Source: Oceanospirillum sediminis
GTDB taxonomy: Bacteria > Pseudomonadota > Gammaproteobacteria > Pseudomonadales > Halomonadaceae
Direction of reading: 5' to 3'
Assembly: GCF_014164585.1 (NCBI RefSeq)
Contig: NZ_JACJFM010000029.1
Span: forward strand, 1 to 64,000
Length of the DNA stretch: 64,000 nt
Numbering within the stretch: position 1 is the first letter of the stretch; each line of letters starts with the position of its first letter. The translations under genes were made by a program, and so were the position numbers. This document shows positions 1-9,147 of the stretch, piece by piece. The notes under the pieces were generated by a model. That model was given only the letters and a program-made list of their open reading frames with translations, did not search any database and was not told where the DNA came from.

Positions 1-539
1 TAAAATGCTGTCTCGACAACTGCTATTTTACCGTAATCCCCAGAGGTTAAGCTCTCCAGCCCCTTCCGTTTTTTTAAACCGGACAGCAGTGATCCCAACG
101 GAAGAAATAAAGCTTTTCGGCTTTTATCACAACAATCCTCTGATTTATGCTCTGGATTAAACGCCTGAACGACAGTTTCCTGGCGAAAGTCACTTTTTCC
201 GATAACTAACCGATGAACATCAAAATACTGCGGTCCAGGTATACATGAGCGTTTTACGGTCTGAGATCAGATTTGTCCAGCATCTGATGATACCTTGTAC
301 TTATCTGGCAAAAATTCAGTTTTCTGAAAGCCAGAAGAAACAACCTGGTGACCCTAAAACTTTTTAATTTCATTACCTTAATACAAACTGCTGGTTGGAA
401 ATCTTACTTTACCGCTTTATATTTAGAAGTTCATATATGCAAGACTGCAGTCCTTTTCCGATGACAGGCCCGTTTCAGATCAGGCTTATTCCGGTAAAAC
501 AACTGACAGCAACAAAGCCAGAACAATTGAGAGAAAATT
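1..539. other. No gene recognised upstream of trpB
   Basis: No open frame here resembles a known protein, and I found no RNA gene. The stretch must hold the trpB promoter. I looked for a TrpR-type operator and a Trp-rich leader peptide and saw neither. The left part may be the 3' flank of a gene outside the window. Confidence 0.5.
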
Positions 540-1742
540 ATGAGTAAGTTTGACTTTGCCCCGATGCCGGATGCGGCGGGCTTCTTTGGCGAATACGGCG
601 GCCAGATTATCCCGCCAGAACTGAAAAAAATCATGGACGACATCAATGACGCCTATGAAGAGATTCGTCAGACTCCGGGGTTCCAGAATGAGCTGGCACA
701 GCTGTTTGCTGACTATGTGGGTCGCCCAAGCCCTATCTTCCACGCATCTCGCCTGAGTGAGCAGCTTGGCGGTGCTCAGATCTACCTGAAACGAGAAGAC
801 CTGAACCATACCGGTGCTCACAAAATCAACCACTGCCTGGGTGAAGCTCTGCTGGCCAAACATATGGGCAAAACTAAAGTGATCGCCGAAACAGGAGCCG
901 GTCAGCACGGTGTTGCTCTGGCTACGGCCTGTGCTCTGGTAGGCATCCCATGTGAAATTCATATGGGGCAGGTGGATATTGAGAAAGAACATCCTAATGT
1001 TACCAAAATGAAGATTCTGGGCTGTAAGCTGGTACCAGTGACGCGTGGTACGGCAACCCTGAAAGATGCGGTTGATAGCGCATTTGAAGAGTACCTGAAA
1101 GACCCGGTCAACTATATTTATGCCATTGGCTCTGTTGTTGGCCCTCACCCATTCCCGAAAATGGTACGAGACTTCCAGAGTATTATTGGTACCGAAGCTC
1201 GCCAGCAATTCCAGGAAAAACATAACCAGCTGCCAGACTATATCACAGCCTGTGTCGGTGGTGGTTCTAATGCGATGGGTATGTTTACAGCCTTTCTGGA
1301 AGATAAAGATGTCAACATTGTGGGCGTAGAGCCTTCCGGTAAAGGGCTTGAAACAGACGAGCACTCAGCGACTCTGACACTGGGTAAACCTGGTGAAATT
1401 CATGGTATGAAGTGCTACGTGCTGGAGACTGAGAACGGCGAACCTATGCCTGTTCATTCCATCGCATCCGGTCTGGATTATCCGGGTGTTGGCCCACAGC
1501 ATAGTTATCTGAAAGATCTGGGTCGCGTTCAGTACGAATCCGTCACAGACGAAGAGTGTCTGAACGCCTTTATGACACTCTCCCGCGTTGAAGGCATTAT
1601 TCCTGCACTGGAAAGCGCGCACGCCGTTGCCTGGGCAATTCGTGTCGCACCAACACTGGAAAAGGATCAGAAAATCCTGGTCAACCTGTCCGGTCGTGGT
1701 GATAAAGATGCTGATTATGTTGCAGATAAATTAGGTCTGTAA
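540..1742 (+). CDS. trpB: Tryptophan synthase beta chain
   Basis: PLP enzyme that condenses indole with L-serine to give L-tryptophan, the last step of the pathway; normally it works as an alpha2beta2 complex with TrpA in the cytoplasm. The 400 residues match the usual TrpB length. The PLP lysine is K95 in NHTGAHKIN, followed by the conserved ETGAGQHG segment (about 117-124), the glycine-rich phosphate loop GGGSNAMG, and SGRGDKD near the C-terminus. It looks like a true TrpB1 form and not the longer TrpB2. The ATG follows a GAGAG-type ribosome site. No trpA, trpF or trpC lies next to it: the next gene is on the other strand, so trpB stands alone here. Whether trpA is elsewhere cannot be seen. 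Confidence 0.96.
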   Translation: MSKFDFAPMPDAAGFFGEYGGQIIPPELKKIMDDINDAYEEIRQTPGFQNELAQLFADYVGRPSPIFHASRLSEQLGGAQIYLKREDLNHTGAHKINHCLGEALLAKHMGKTKVIAETGAGQHGVALATACALVGIPCEIHMGQVDIEKEHPNVTKMKILGCKLVPVTRGTATLKDAVDSAFEEYLKDPVNYIYAIGSVVGPHPFPKMVRDFQSIIGTEARQQFQEKHNQLPDYITACVGGGSNAMGMFTAFLEDKDVNIVGVEPSGKGLETDEHSATLTLGKPGEIHGMKCYVLETENGEPMPVHSIASGLDYPGVGPQHSYLKDLGRVQYESVTDEECLNAFMTLSRVEGIIPALESAHAVAWAIRVAPTLEKDQKILVNLSGRGDKDADYVADKLGL

Positions 1743-1761
1743 ATGCCGTAAAGCAGAAAGA

Positions 1762-1807
1762 GGGTCAGATCTTATTTTAGCACCCACCGGTTTATGAGAT
1801 CTGATCC
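1762..1807 (+). terminator. Probable trpB terminator
   Basis: Inverted repeat TCAGATCT (1765-1772) with AGATCTGA (1797-1804), flanked by GG and CC, followed by a short T-rich stretch. It lies just after the trpB stop codon. Confidence 0.5.
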
Positions 1808-1882
1808 ATTTTACAGCGTCTTCTATCTGGTATAACGACGCTTCAGACAAACTTGCCGCTTTACCTTCGGATCTATCCGCGT

Positions 1883-2638
1883 TTATGGTCGGATACCGTA
1901 TTTTTCCAACACCTGATAGTACCTTTTACTCTTTTTATAGACGATCAGTTGTTCTGAAAAGGCGCGGGCCAGTTGTCGTGCATCTTTTCTTGCACGGGAG
2001 AAAGCCAGATAGTTATCACCTTCATACAGATCGGGGGCCAGAAAGCGAATCTGCCCCTCAAAGCCCAGCTTCCGGGCATAAAACTCTAATGCGGGTTTAT
2101 TACCAATGCCGATAAGATTCAATCTTGGGTTCGCCACTTTTCTGATCAATTCAGGTTCATTACTGACTTCAAATTTATTCAGAAACGCGGCATGCTGATA
2201 AGCATCCCCATAAAAATACCCTCTGACACCATAAAAGGGATACTGACTGACAGAACCCAGCTCCCCATTAAACTGAATATCCAGATGAACCGGCACAAAC
2301 AGTGAACTGCGCTCTTTCAAATGAGGACTATCGGTATAAATAACATCCTGCTCTCGTTCAGCGGTTCTGAAATACAGTATCACCATATCCACAACACCGG
2401 CATTCAGATTATGCTGCACCCTCCGCCAGGGATAACGTTTATAGATGAGTTCATGCCCCGTTGCCCGAGCCAGATCTTCAGCAACTTCTACTGCAGCGCC
2501 TTCAAACCCCTGATCGGTTTCATAATAAAACGGTGGATAGTCAGCATCAGCCAGACCAACAACCAGGGTATCAGCCTGCACTCTGACGGAGCAAACACCG
2601 GCCACCAAAAAACAAAACAGAATTAATCGCACTAACAC
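1883..2638 (-). CDS. Periplasmic solute-binding protein, family 3-like
   Basis: Secreted protein of the bacterial extracellular solute-binding family 3 type, which usually binds amino acids or similar small polar molecules. An N-terminal signal peptide ends near VQA, followed by the typical start of the fold (LVVGLADADYPPFYY). No ABC permease or ATPase gene is nearby, so it may belong to the orphan class of such proteins in Oceanospirillales and Vibrio. The open frame extends to a TTG at 2653; I prefer the GTG at 2638 because GAGG sits about nine bases before it. It is separated from its neighbours and probably transcribed alone. The ligand cannot be told from sequence. Confidence 0.78.
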   Translation of the reverse strand: MLVRLILFCFLVAGVCSVRVQADTLVVGLADADYPPFYYETDQGFEGAAVEVAEDLARATGHELIYKRYPWRRVQHNLNAGVVDMVILYFRTAEREQDVIYTDSPHLKERSSLFVPVHLDIQFNGELGSVSQYPFYGVRGYFYGDAYQHAAFLNKFEVSNEPELIRKVANPRLNLIGIGNKPALEFYARKLGFEGQIRFLAPDLYEGDNYLAFSRARKDARQLARAFSEQLIVYKKSKRYYQVLEKYGIRP

Positions 2639-2738
2639 GCTATAGCACCTCAACAGTGTCTCTATCTGAAGTGTACGCGATTATCAGGCTATTTCAGTAA
2701 TTTCTTGCTGGCTGACAACCTGTAAAAAGGCCAGATAA

Positions 2739-3398
2739 TCACTCATTCATTCTATGAAATGGGCAGCTACCAGCAGGTAATACACCATGCCAGACGTCCA
2801 GCTCTATATCTTGCGGGTCCTCGGATGGGCCTCCTGAACGTGATTTAAACGAGCCCTCAATAATTGTTAGCTTCATCAGCGCAGTGGCTTTGCGCTCAGA
2901 TACGCTGGGAGGCCTCAAATGCTGCCAGCGATCTGCTTCCAGTTCATTAATCACGGATTTAAACGCCTCATCAAACTCCTGATCATCTGTCACTCGCTCC
3001 CCCGTACAATACAAAACAGCAGATCGGTAGTTAGCGCTGTGATGATAAGCTGATTTAGCCATTACCCATTCAGAGCACTCCGCCAGAGACAAACAAACCT
3101 CCTGTCCTTGCTCCAGTATGCGTTGCAATCGACTTTTATTCGCCACGTGAAAATAGATACTTTCGTCAATACGCCATACTGTAATTGGAATAATGACCGG
3201 ACAGTTATCTGAGATAAACCCGACATGCGCCAGCTTCAGATCATCAAGCAGATGAAAAATCTCTGATTTTTTATAACTGGCCCGTTTTGCTCCACGCCGG
3301 ACAGTACTTTTACTGCCATGAGGCAGTTCATCTGTCTGTAATGAAGCCAAACCGGCTTTCTGTTCAGAGAGCGATTGCTCCGGCAATGCTGTGTTCAT
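2739..3398 (-). CDS. FMN-binding split-barrel (PNPOx-like) family protein
   Basis: Cytoplasmic protein of 219 residues from the pyridoxamine 5'-phosphate oxidase-like flavin family (NimA/flavin-nucleotide-binding type). After a polar N-terminal tail of about 30 residues comes a stretch typical of this group: RRGAKRASYKK, then the barrel strands around HVGFISDNCPVIIP and the FHVANKSRL segment that usually contacts the flavin phosphate. The Cys-rich C-terminal end (GSCPF) is unassigned. Such proteins bind FMN or haem, and some reduce nitro compounds; substrate and partner are unknown. The ATG at 3398 follows an AAGGGA ribosome site. The gene stands alone, transcribed away from the secreted-protein gene at 3650. 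Confidence 0.75.
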   Translation of the reverse strand: MNTALPEQSLSEQKAGLASLQTDELPHGSKSTVRRGAKRASYKKSEIFHLLDDLKLAHVGFISDNCPVIIPITVWRIDESIYFHVANKSRLQRILEQGQEVCLSLAECSEWVMAKSAYHHSANYRSAVLYCTGERVTDDQEFDEAFKSVINELEADRWQHLRPPSVSERKATALMKLTIIEGSFKSRSGGPSEDPQDIELDVWHGVLPAGSCPFHRMNE

Positions 3399-3649
3399 TT
3401 TCCCTTTCCCGAATCAGACATTTATACGTCACTTATTCTGGCCACATATGGTCCTCCATAAAGTCCCAATATTAGAAAAATAACAGGCCCAATATTTCTG
3501 ATACAGTTCATCAGGCATTACCGGTTTAAGCACTCTATTACCTTTCAAAGACAGAATTTTCTCTGGTTACAGGCGATCTATTTCGATATCAAACCATTAC
3601 CAGAAGACGTAAGATAAACAGAGGATAAAAAGGCAGGTTACAAAGGCTT

Positions 3650-4147
3650 ATGATCAGGAATTTATTGATAACCAGTGTATTTTCTATACTTCCAACACTG
3701 TCGGTACAGGCTAATGAAGATAACCGTCTTTTGATGAGCGTTCAGAATATGGGACAAGCACTGAACATTAAAGAAAGAGATCCTAAAATTGTGCTACAGA
3801 GAATACTGCGTTTACCTGAAAAGCAGGCTACAGCATTCTGGCCCCTGTACGACGAATATTACAACAAGAAAAAACAACTGACAGACAAGAGTAATCTTCT
3901 TCAATCCCATCAACTGGAGTCTTCAAGCAAGAACAGCAATGTTTTTTCTCTGCAGGTACTGACATCACTTTTTGAGATAGAAAGCCAGTCCCTGCGTATC
4001 AGGCAGGAATATTACAAGCAGTTTGCTCTGATGCTTGAACCAGATGACCTGTTGCGCTTATACCAACAAGAAAACAGATTAGATAATGAGCGAGCATTGC
4101 GTTTACAGACGCTAATGCCAGCCAACCAAAAAAGCCTTCTGCCATAA
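3650..4147 (+). CDS. Small secreted protein of unknown function
   Basis: A 165-residue protein with a clear signal peptide (hydrophobic core at about 4-17, cleavage near VQA-NE). The mature part is helical and charged, with a LPEKQATAFWPLYDEYYNKK stretch. The FWPLY.EYY pattern recurs in small exported proteins that carry no firm function and somewhat resembles the Spy/CpxP-like helical folds. I do not recognise a family. The ATG has AAAGG just ahead. The HD-GYP gene converges on it with only 21 bp between the two stops. Confidence 0.6.
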   Translation: MIRNLLITSVFSILPTLSVQANEDNRLLMSVQNMGQALNIKERDPKIVLQRILRLPEKQATAFWPLYDEYYNKKKQLTDKSNLLQSHQLESSSKNSNVFSLQVLTSLFEIESQSLRIRQEYYKQFALMLEPDDLLRLYQQENRLDNERALRLQTLMPANQKSLLP

Positions 4148-4168
4148 ACAGGTTCACTGTGCTTTTAC

Positions 4169-5530
4169 TCAGGCAGCCTGAGCAGCGATTCCCAGGTTAT
4201 CTTTGATTTGCTGCAGGGCCTCGGAAGGCACTTTATCCGGTTCAAGCGCTTTGGCCACTTGCAGTTTAATATAGTCCTTGCTGGCCAGATTGATCGGTTC
4301 TGGATTATCCAGAGTTGCACCATCGGGGTTACATACCATTTGCACACAAGGGCGAGAAGGCAGGCTTTCATTAACAGAAACAACCATCCCTACATAGCCA
4401 TTATTCAGCTGTACCAGGGTACCAGGCGGATAAACACCCATGGACTTGATAAAACGCTCAGTCAGCTGACTATCGAAAGCCTTATTTCTGAGGCGATAAA
4501 GATCACGTAGTGCCTGAGTGGTGCTCAGTCTCTGGGCATACTCCCTCTGACGAATCATCGCTTCGTATGTAGCCACCAGACCAAGAATCCGAGCCTCCAG
4601 AGGAATTCGATTTCCTTTAATTCCTCTTGGATACCCCTGACCATCGTAACGCTCATGGTGAAAGGCAATAATCGATTTCAGAGGGATCAATTTCTCTGAT
4701 ACATTCATCAACCTGCAGCTATGCTCAACGTGTTTTTGCATATGAACGCGCTGTGCTGAAGATAATGTATCTTTCTGCTTCAGAATATGTGCCGGGATTT
4801 TCAACATCCCCACATCGTGCAATAACGCCGCCATACCTAAGCGCTGTAACTGTTTTTTGTTCATGCCCAGAGATCGGCCAAACATCAGACATAAAACAGC
4901 CACATCCAGAGATTTTTGTTCCAGAGTATTCTTCTCTTCCTTCAGGTTACAAATGATTGCCAGAGTTTCTGGTCGGGCAACCGAAGACATCATCAGGGGC
5001 ATCATACTGCTTTCCAGCAGATCAGCCTGTAATGCCTTTCCCATTCGTAACTGATCAAAGCTCTGTTTCAGTACAGATAATGTTCTATGGTAGCTCTGCA
5101 CCGCAAAATTAACCGTGATTTTTTCCCTTAATATACTTTTATCTGTGCTAGCCGAAATAACTTTAAGAGATTGCCTGTTCGCTGTTTTTCCCCGGACTTC
5201 CTTTGTTCGTAACTGTTCCTGCTGAACACCGCTATACGCTTCCTTTACCACACCATCACTTTTAACAGCGGTTTTCTGTTGTTGTGTCCGGGCATCAGAC
5301 TCCGCTGATATTACGGCCGAACATGATGTGTCAGAAGTTGCTATCTGATTGATCTTATCTTCTTCAGATTCGATAAATACTTCAGCACAGCACGTGGTCA
5401 GACGAACAATATCTTCAGAAGTGCTGACAATAAAAGGTGATTGCCAGAAAGGCATTTTGTCCCAGCTGATATCTGTTTTGACGACTTTCATGCCAGGACG
5501 TAGCTGAATAATTGGAATTTTTCTTGGCAT
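4169..5530 (-). CDS. HD-GYP domain protein with DUF3391, probably degenerate
   Basis: The 453 residues show an N-terminal DUF3391-type region (about 1-60), a low-complexity linker, and an HD-GYP domain (about 190-390) of the class that hydrolyses cyclic di-GMP. H238-D239 (LLHDVG), H267, H291-H292 and the GYP signature (GQGYP, 297-301) are present. Two canonical metal positions look changed: the first motif usually has His before Ser (xHSxxVA), here K206; and the Asp of the ADxYDAL motif is replaced at A320 (VATYEAM). Activity on c-di-GMP is therefore doubtful, and a binding or regulatory role is possible. The C-terminal part after residue 390 may be an extra small beta domain. ATG start with AGGA upstream; single gene. 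Confidence 0.82.
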   Translation of the reverse strand: MPRKIPIIQLRPGMKVVKTDISWDKMPFWQSPFIVSTSEDIVRLTTCCAEVFIESEEDKINQIATSDTSCSAVISAESDARTQQQKTAVKSDGVVKEAYSGVQQEQLRTKEVRGKTANRQSLKVISASTDKSILREKITVNFAVQSYHRTLSVLKQSFDQLRMGKALQADLLESSMMPLMMSSVARPETLAIICNLKEEKNTLEQKSLDVAVLCLMFGRSLGMNKKQLQRLGMAALLHDVGMLKIPAHILKQKDTLSSAQRVHMQKHVEHSCRLMNVSEKLIPLKSIIAFHHERYDGQGYPRGIKGNRIPLEARILGLVATYEAMIRQREYAQRLSTTQALRDLYRLRNKAFDSQLTERFIKSMGVYPPGTLVQLNNGYVGMVVSVNESLPSRPCVQMVCNPDGATLDNPEPINLASKDYIKLQVAKALEPDKVPSEALQQIKDNLGIAAQAA

Positions 5531-5915
5531 ATCTGAAATCCTGATGTTTAGCGCAAATAAGAGTACTGGTGCATCAGGTAAAAGCTCCGTTTAGCAACCA
5601 CCAGTTATTTGTTATATCTATATAACCAGTCATCCAGACCATTGATACATTTTGTTACAAACATGTTTTTTTGCAATTCGACTTCAGTTCGAGATTCAAC
5701 ATTCATACAACGATAGATAATGACAAAAAATCAGAAAAACCCTTTTAGAACATTTACTCAGCGAACTATAAAAAAGTTTATCAGGCAAAAGACAGGTGTT
5801 GTATTACCTGCTATTACGTTGAATACATATTGATACATACAAAAAAGCTGACCATGCAGAGATCTCCGCAGGTCAGCCTGATCAGGGAAGGCAGTAATAA
5901 GGAAATGGTTCAGAT
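5531..5915. other. Intergenic region: HD-GYP gene promoter side and upstream terminator
   Basis: AT-rich stretch without a credible open frame. It should carry the promoter of the HD-GYP gene and contains the hairpin at 5847-5877 described separately. Nothing else was recognised. Confidence 0.5.
5847..5877 (-). terminator. Terminator of the 5916-6713 gene
   Basis: Stem GCTGACC (5847-5853) with GGTCAGC (5871-5877); read on the minus strand it is followed by TTTTTT. A good intrinsic terminator. Confidence 0.75.
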
Positions 5916-6713
5916 TCAGAAAATATAACGACCGACAATACTCTCCAGTTCACCGCTGCGTTTCATATTCTGTAGCACTCTCTCCAGAGCACGGGCTTTT
6001 TTCCTATCCATTTTTTTGCTGTAAATCAGCCATTGGGGTACCGTTCTGAAACGAGTGGAGGATACTCTGAGCGGCAACCCGGATTCTTTTGTCAGATAAT
6101 TAAGCCCCAGATCGTGGTAATAAAAGTATCGAATCTGGTATGGAGGCTTTGCTACCATTTTTAAACCCGACTCAATATCTGTAAAAGTGTCATTAACCTG
6201 CTCAGAACCCAGCTCTGCTTTCAGAAAGTCCGCAGAAGATGTACCGTAAAGCGCGCCAACAATGCCATCATTTTTGGCTATATCACGTATAGACTCAGGA
6301 TCAGAATGATCCTTCTGATGTACTGCCAGCACATTACTCACATGATAGACAGGCGTCTTGGCATAAGCAAAGCGACGGTCTCTCATTTTATCCCGACCAG
6401 CACCACAAAAAATATAATCTTCTTCATGCTCCACCATCGTCAGAATACGTTTAATAGGCAGAAACTGTTCAACGATATTGCTTTCAATGCTTTCCAGCAG
6501 TAAATGACGCTGAATGGCCAGATAAAGCTCTCCACATAACCCGGACACTCCGGTTCTCTGCAGAATATACTTAGGCTGCGAATCCTGCATTAGCATAAGT
6601 ATCGGTGTTCCCACTGGTTTAGATACGGCCTGAACCTGGAATGTCAGCCCCATAAACAGCAGTGTGACGAAATAAATCAAAGGGTATTTTTTCCTGGGCA
6701 TTGGCAGATCCAT
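5916..6713 (-). CDS. Periplasmic solute-binding-like protein, orphan
   Basis: A 265-residue exported protein distantly related to family 3 solute-binding proteins. The signal peptide has its hydrophobic core at about residues 11-26 and ends near VQA. The mature protein shows the pattern of orphan substrate-binding domains common in marine Gammaproteobacteria (LMLMQDSQPKY, then YHDLGLNYLT and a C-terminal ELESIVGRYIF). No transporter subunits are adjacent, so it may sense or bind rather than transport. Two starts are possible: ATG at 6713, without an evident ribosome site, or ATG at 6701, with GGAT about eight bases before it. Ligand unknown. Confidence 0.68.
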   Translation of the reverse strand: MDLPMPRKKYPLIYFVTLLFMGLTFQVQAVSKPVGTPILMLMQDSQPKYILQRTGVSGLCGELYLAIQRHLLLESIESNIVEQFLPIKRILTMVEHEEDYIFCGAGRDKMRDRRFAYAKTPVYHVSNVLAVHQKDHSDPESIRDIAKNDGIVGALYGTSSADFLKAELGSEQVNDTFTDIESGLKMVAKPPYQIRYFYYHDLGLNYLTKESGLPLRVSSTRFRTVPQWLIYSKKMDRKKARALERVLQNMKRSGELESIVGRYIF

Positions 6714-7108
6714 AAAAATTAATTATTCAGCTCTAACTGTAGCGTGCGCTGGTAATTTTTAAAGCTCTCAAACAATAAAATTTGTAAAGAAAACAGAATT
6801 ATCGGCCAGTATCTGTACCAGATCACAAATTACATCGACAAAGCTGACCGAAAGATTAATCGCGACAGTATCTTGTCGCAACCACACTCAGTAACCCAAA
6901 TAAGCATATTTTAACGGTAGAGCTTTCTGACAGGGATTCGTAAGATACCTGAATGCCTGATAAGCCAAAGTTACTATGCTGGCAGTATTGGCTTCTATCA
7001 CCAGTTGACCAACGACTATCAGAAAGCTTTGATTCAGGAATGCAATCCCGCAATATCGATTACTCTCAGTGGGTTACACATTAGCAGTATAAGGGATAAG
7101 TAAACGCC
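6714..7108. other. Intergenic region without a supported gene
   Basis: It separates two divergently transcribed genes and should hold both promoters. The longest open frames are short and have no protein-like pattern. No hairpin or repeat stood out. Confidence 0.5.
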
Positions 7109-7357
7109 ATGATTAAACTGGAAAATGTAAATATCAGCGGCTCAGACTTTGATGACGTCAACATGGCTGATAGCCGCTTTAACAACACTAATCTAAGCGG
7201 TACGACATTTAATAATATCAACATGGAGAATGTCATCTTTGATGATGTCTATATGGGATGTGTCGAAATCAGAAACAGCACTCTGCAACAGATGACAATT
7301 AATGGCATACCTGTTGATGAACTGATAGCGGCCTGGGAAGCTCAACAGACAAAATGA
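7109..7357 (+). CDS. Small pentapeptide-repeat protein
   Basis: An 82-residue protein whose first 60 residues consist of pentapeptide repeats of the A(D/N)Lxx type (for example SDFDD, VNMAD, SRFNN, TNLSG, TTFNN, INMEN, VIFDD). Such repeats form a right-handed square beta helix. Larger members mimic DNA and protect gyrase, but at this size no function can be assigned. The last 20 residues (VDELIAAWEAQQ) look like a capping helix. It has no signal peptide, so it is probably cytoplasmic. It stands alone and ends just before a strong hairpin shared with alr. Confidence 0.72.
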   Translation: MIKLENVNISGSDFDDVNMADSRFNNTNLSGTTFNNINMENVIFDDVYMGCVEIRNSTLQQMTINGIPVDELIAAWEAQQTK

Positions 7358-7389
7358 TATCCTCATTGAAAATGGCCGCCAGCCCTAAA

Positions 7390-7423
7390 AACTAAAGCAG
7401 ATGGACAATCATCTGCTTTAGTT
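7390..7423. terminator. Bidirectional terminator between the pentapeptide gene and alr
   Basis: Perfect 14-bp stem AACTAAAGCAGATG (7390-7403) with CATCTGCTTTAGTT (7410-7423) and a 6-base loop, between two converging genes. Confidence 0.8.
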
Positions 7424-7452
7424 GATATTAAGCACTTGAATAAGTTATCGAT

Positions 7453-8547
7453 TCAACTCTTATACACAAGAGGAACCCTGCGGGTAATACCAGTGTATAA
7501 AGTGTACGCAATGGTATCAGCACAAGAAGCTACGTCATTAACATCAACCTGCTCTCCCCATAATTCAACCGGATCACCTATTTGAGCATCAGGCAAATCT
7601 GTCAGATCTACCGTCATCATATCCATAGATACTTTTCCGATAATCCGGGTCATTTTGTCGTTAACAGCAACCGGAGTACCGTCTTTGGCATGTCTGGGAT
7701 AACCATCGGCATACCCCATCGCCACAACCCCTACTCTTGTTGGTTGCTCAGTCACAAAACGTCGGCCATAACCAATCGGTTCACCAGGTTCCAGCTCCCG
7801 AACGGCAATCAGAGCAGAAGATAGTGTCATTACAGTCTGCAGACGCTGGCTATTTTCAGTATTCTGATCCATAGGGCTGGCACCATACAGCATAATACCG
7901 GGACGAACCCAATCCGTGCAGGTGTTTTTGCCATGAGTTTCAGGCCAGTGCAGAATAGCAGCCGAGTTCGCGGTACAAACCGGCAAATCATAATCAGCAC
8001 ACACAGCCAGAAATTTATTCAACTGCTGCTGAGTATATTCACATTCAACCTCATCAGCACAGGCATAGTGAGTCATAGCAACCAGCTGCCCAACCTGCGG
8101 TAGTTCCTTCAATGTCTGCAGCGCCTGGCGGAAACCGTCAGCATCAAAGCCTAATCGGTGCATACCTGAATCAAATTTCACCCAGACTGTGACTGGCTGA
8201 TCGAATGTTGTACTTGCGATCGCTTCAACCTGCCAGTCGCTGTGAACAGCCGTGATCAGTTTATGTTCATTAACCAGTTCCAGTTCATCCGCAGTAAAAA
8301 AACCTTCTAACAAAGCAACAGGCTGCTCGATACCTGCATCTTTTAACTCCATAGCCTCTTCTATACAGGCGACGCCAAAAGCATCGGCCACATCGGACAG
8401 ATAACGGGCAACCTGAACAGCCCCATGGCCATATGCATTTGCTTTAATAATTGCTGCAGCCTGTTTACCACCCGCAAGTTCTTTTGCTAACAGGTAATTC
8501 TGCTTTAAAGCAGCCAGATTAATCGTTGCCTTAGCAGCGCGTGCCAT
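7453..8547 (-). CDS. alr: Alanine racemase
   Basis: PLP enzyme that interconverts L- and D-alanine, supplying D-alanine for peptidoglycan or, for a DadX-type copy, degrading it. The catalytic PLP lysine is in IIKANAYGHG (K34 from the chosen start). The second catalytic residue is the Tyr of GYADGYPR, and the RPGIMLYGASP stretch is typical. I start it at the ATG at 8547 (MARAAKA) because AGGAGA lies just upstream; the frame continues eleven codons further without a better signal. That gives 364 residues, normal for the family. No dadA is adjacent, so a biosynthetic role is more likely, but this is inference. It ends at the strong hairpin shared with the pentapeptide gene. Confidence 0.95.
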   Translation of the reverse strand: MARAAKATINLAALKQNYLLAKELAGGKQAAAIIKANAYGHGAVQVARYLSDVADAFGVACIEEAMELKDAGIEQPVALLEGFFTADELELVNEHKLITAVHSDWQVEAIASTTFDQPVTVWVKFDSGMHRLGFDADGFRQALQTLKELPQVGQLVAMTHYACADEVECEYTQQQLNKFLAVCADYDLPVCTANSAAILHWPETHGKNTCTDWVRPGIMLYGASPMDQNTENSQRLQTVMTLSSALIAVRELEPGEPIGYGRRFVTEQPTRVGVVAMGYADGYPRHAKDGTPVAVNDKMTRIIGKVSMDMMTVDLTDLPDAQIGDPVELWGEQVDVNDVASCADTIAYTLYTGITRRVPLVYKS

Positions 8548-9147
8548 GATTGTCTCCTGAATAGAAAAAAGCCGGTACATCCATCTGCTACATTTACACA
8601 GCAGCGTACCCTCTTAGTTAGAATTTTTATCTTTTATTACCAGACAAAGAAAGTGACTGGATCATAGTATTGCGAACTGAAAATCAGAAAGATATTTTTC
8701 AGTCAACGCTATACTTAGCAAGCAACACTAGATTAGTAGATCAGGCATAGAAAATGGATCTTATTTATCAGGAAAAAACAGAGCCAAAATCTTTTTTTCT
8801 GCAAATATCCAGACAGATAACACAAACCGCCAGTATTCGAACAGTCAATACATCTGAATATCAATAAGGGATTACGTTGGAAAAATCAAAGAAAAGAAGA
8901 TGATAAACAAAGAAATTCAAGGAAATACAACAGAGAAGAAGGACATGAAGCCATTGAGATGGGAGGGAGTTGGCATCCGTGCCAGTCATACCCCACATCA
9001 CCTCCATGTGCCATCAATATTAGCTGACGAAACGACTGAAAAACACTCAGCTAAACCCTAAAACGACCAGGGGATATCCCTGGTATTCATAAAAACAAAC
9101 TCTCATAAACATTCGTGCAGAGCAAAGGCCCTGGAAGAGACAGCAAC
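8548..9147. other. Long intergenic region upstream of alr and after the DinG-type gene
   Basis: About 600 bases without a credible frame. It should hold the alr promoter at its left end. The only structure seen is a short hairpin at 9066-9084 (ACCAGGG / CCCTGGT), which could terminate the helicase transcript on the minus strand; its T-run is weak. Confidence 0.45.

Noticed and set aside
1-539. TrpR operator or Trp attenuator before trpB
   Set aside because: No operator match beyond a few bases and no leader peptide with adjacent Trp codons.
6856-7053. 65-codon minus-strand frame before the pentapeptide gene
   Set aside because: No ribosome site, no protein-like composition, and it lies in a promoter region.
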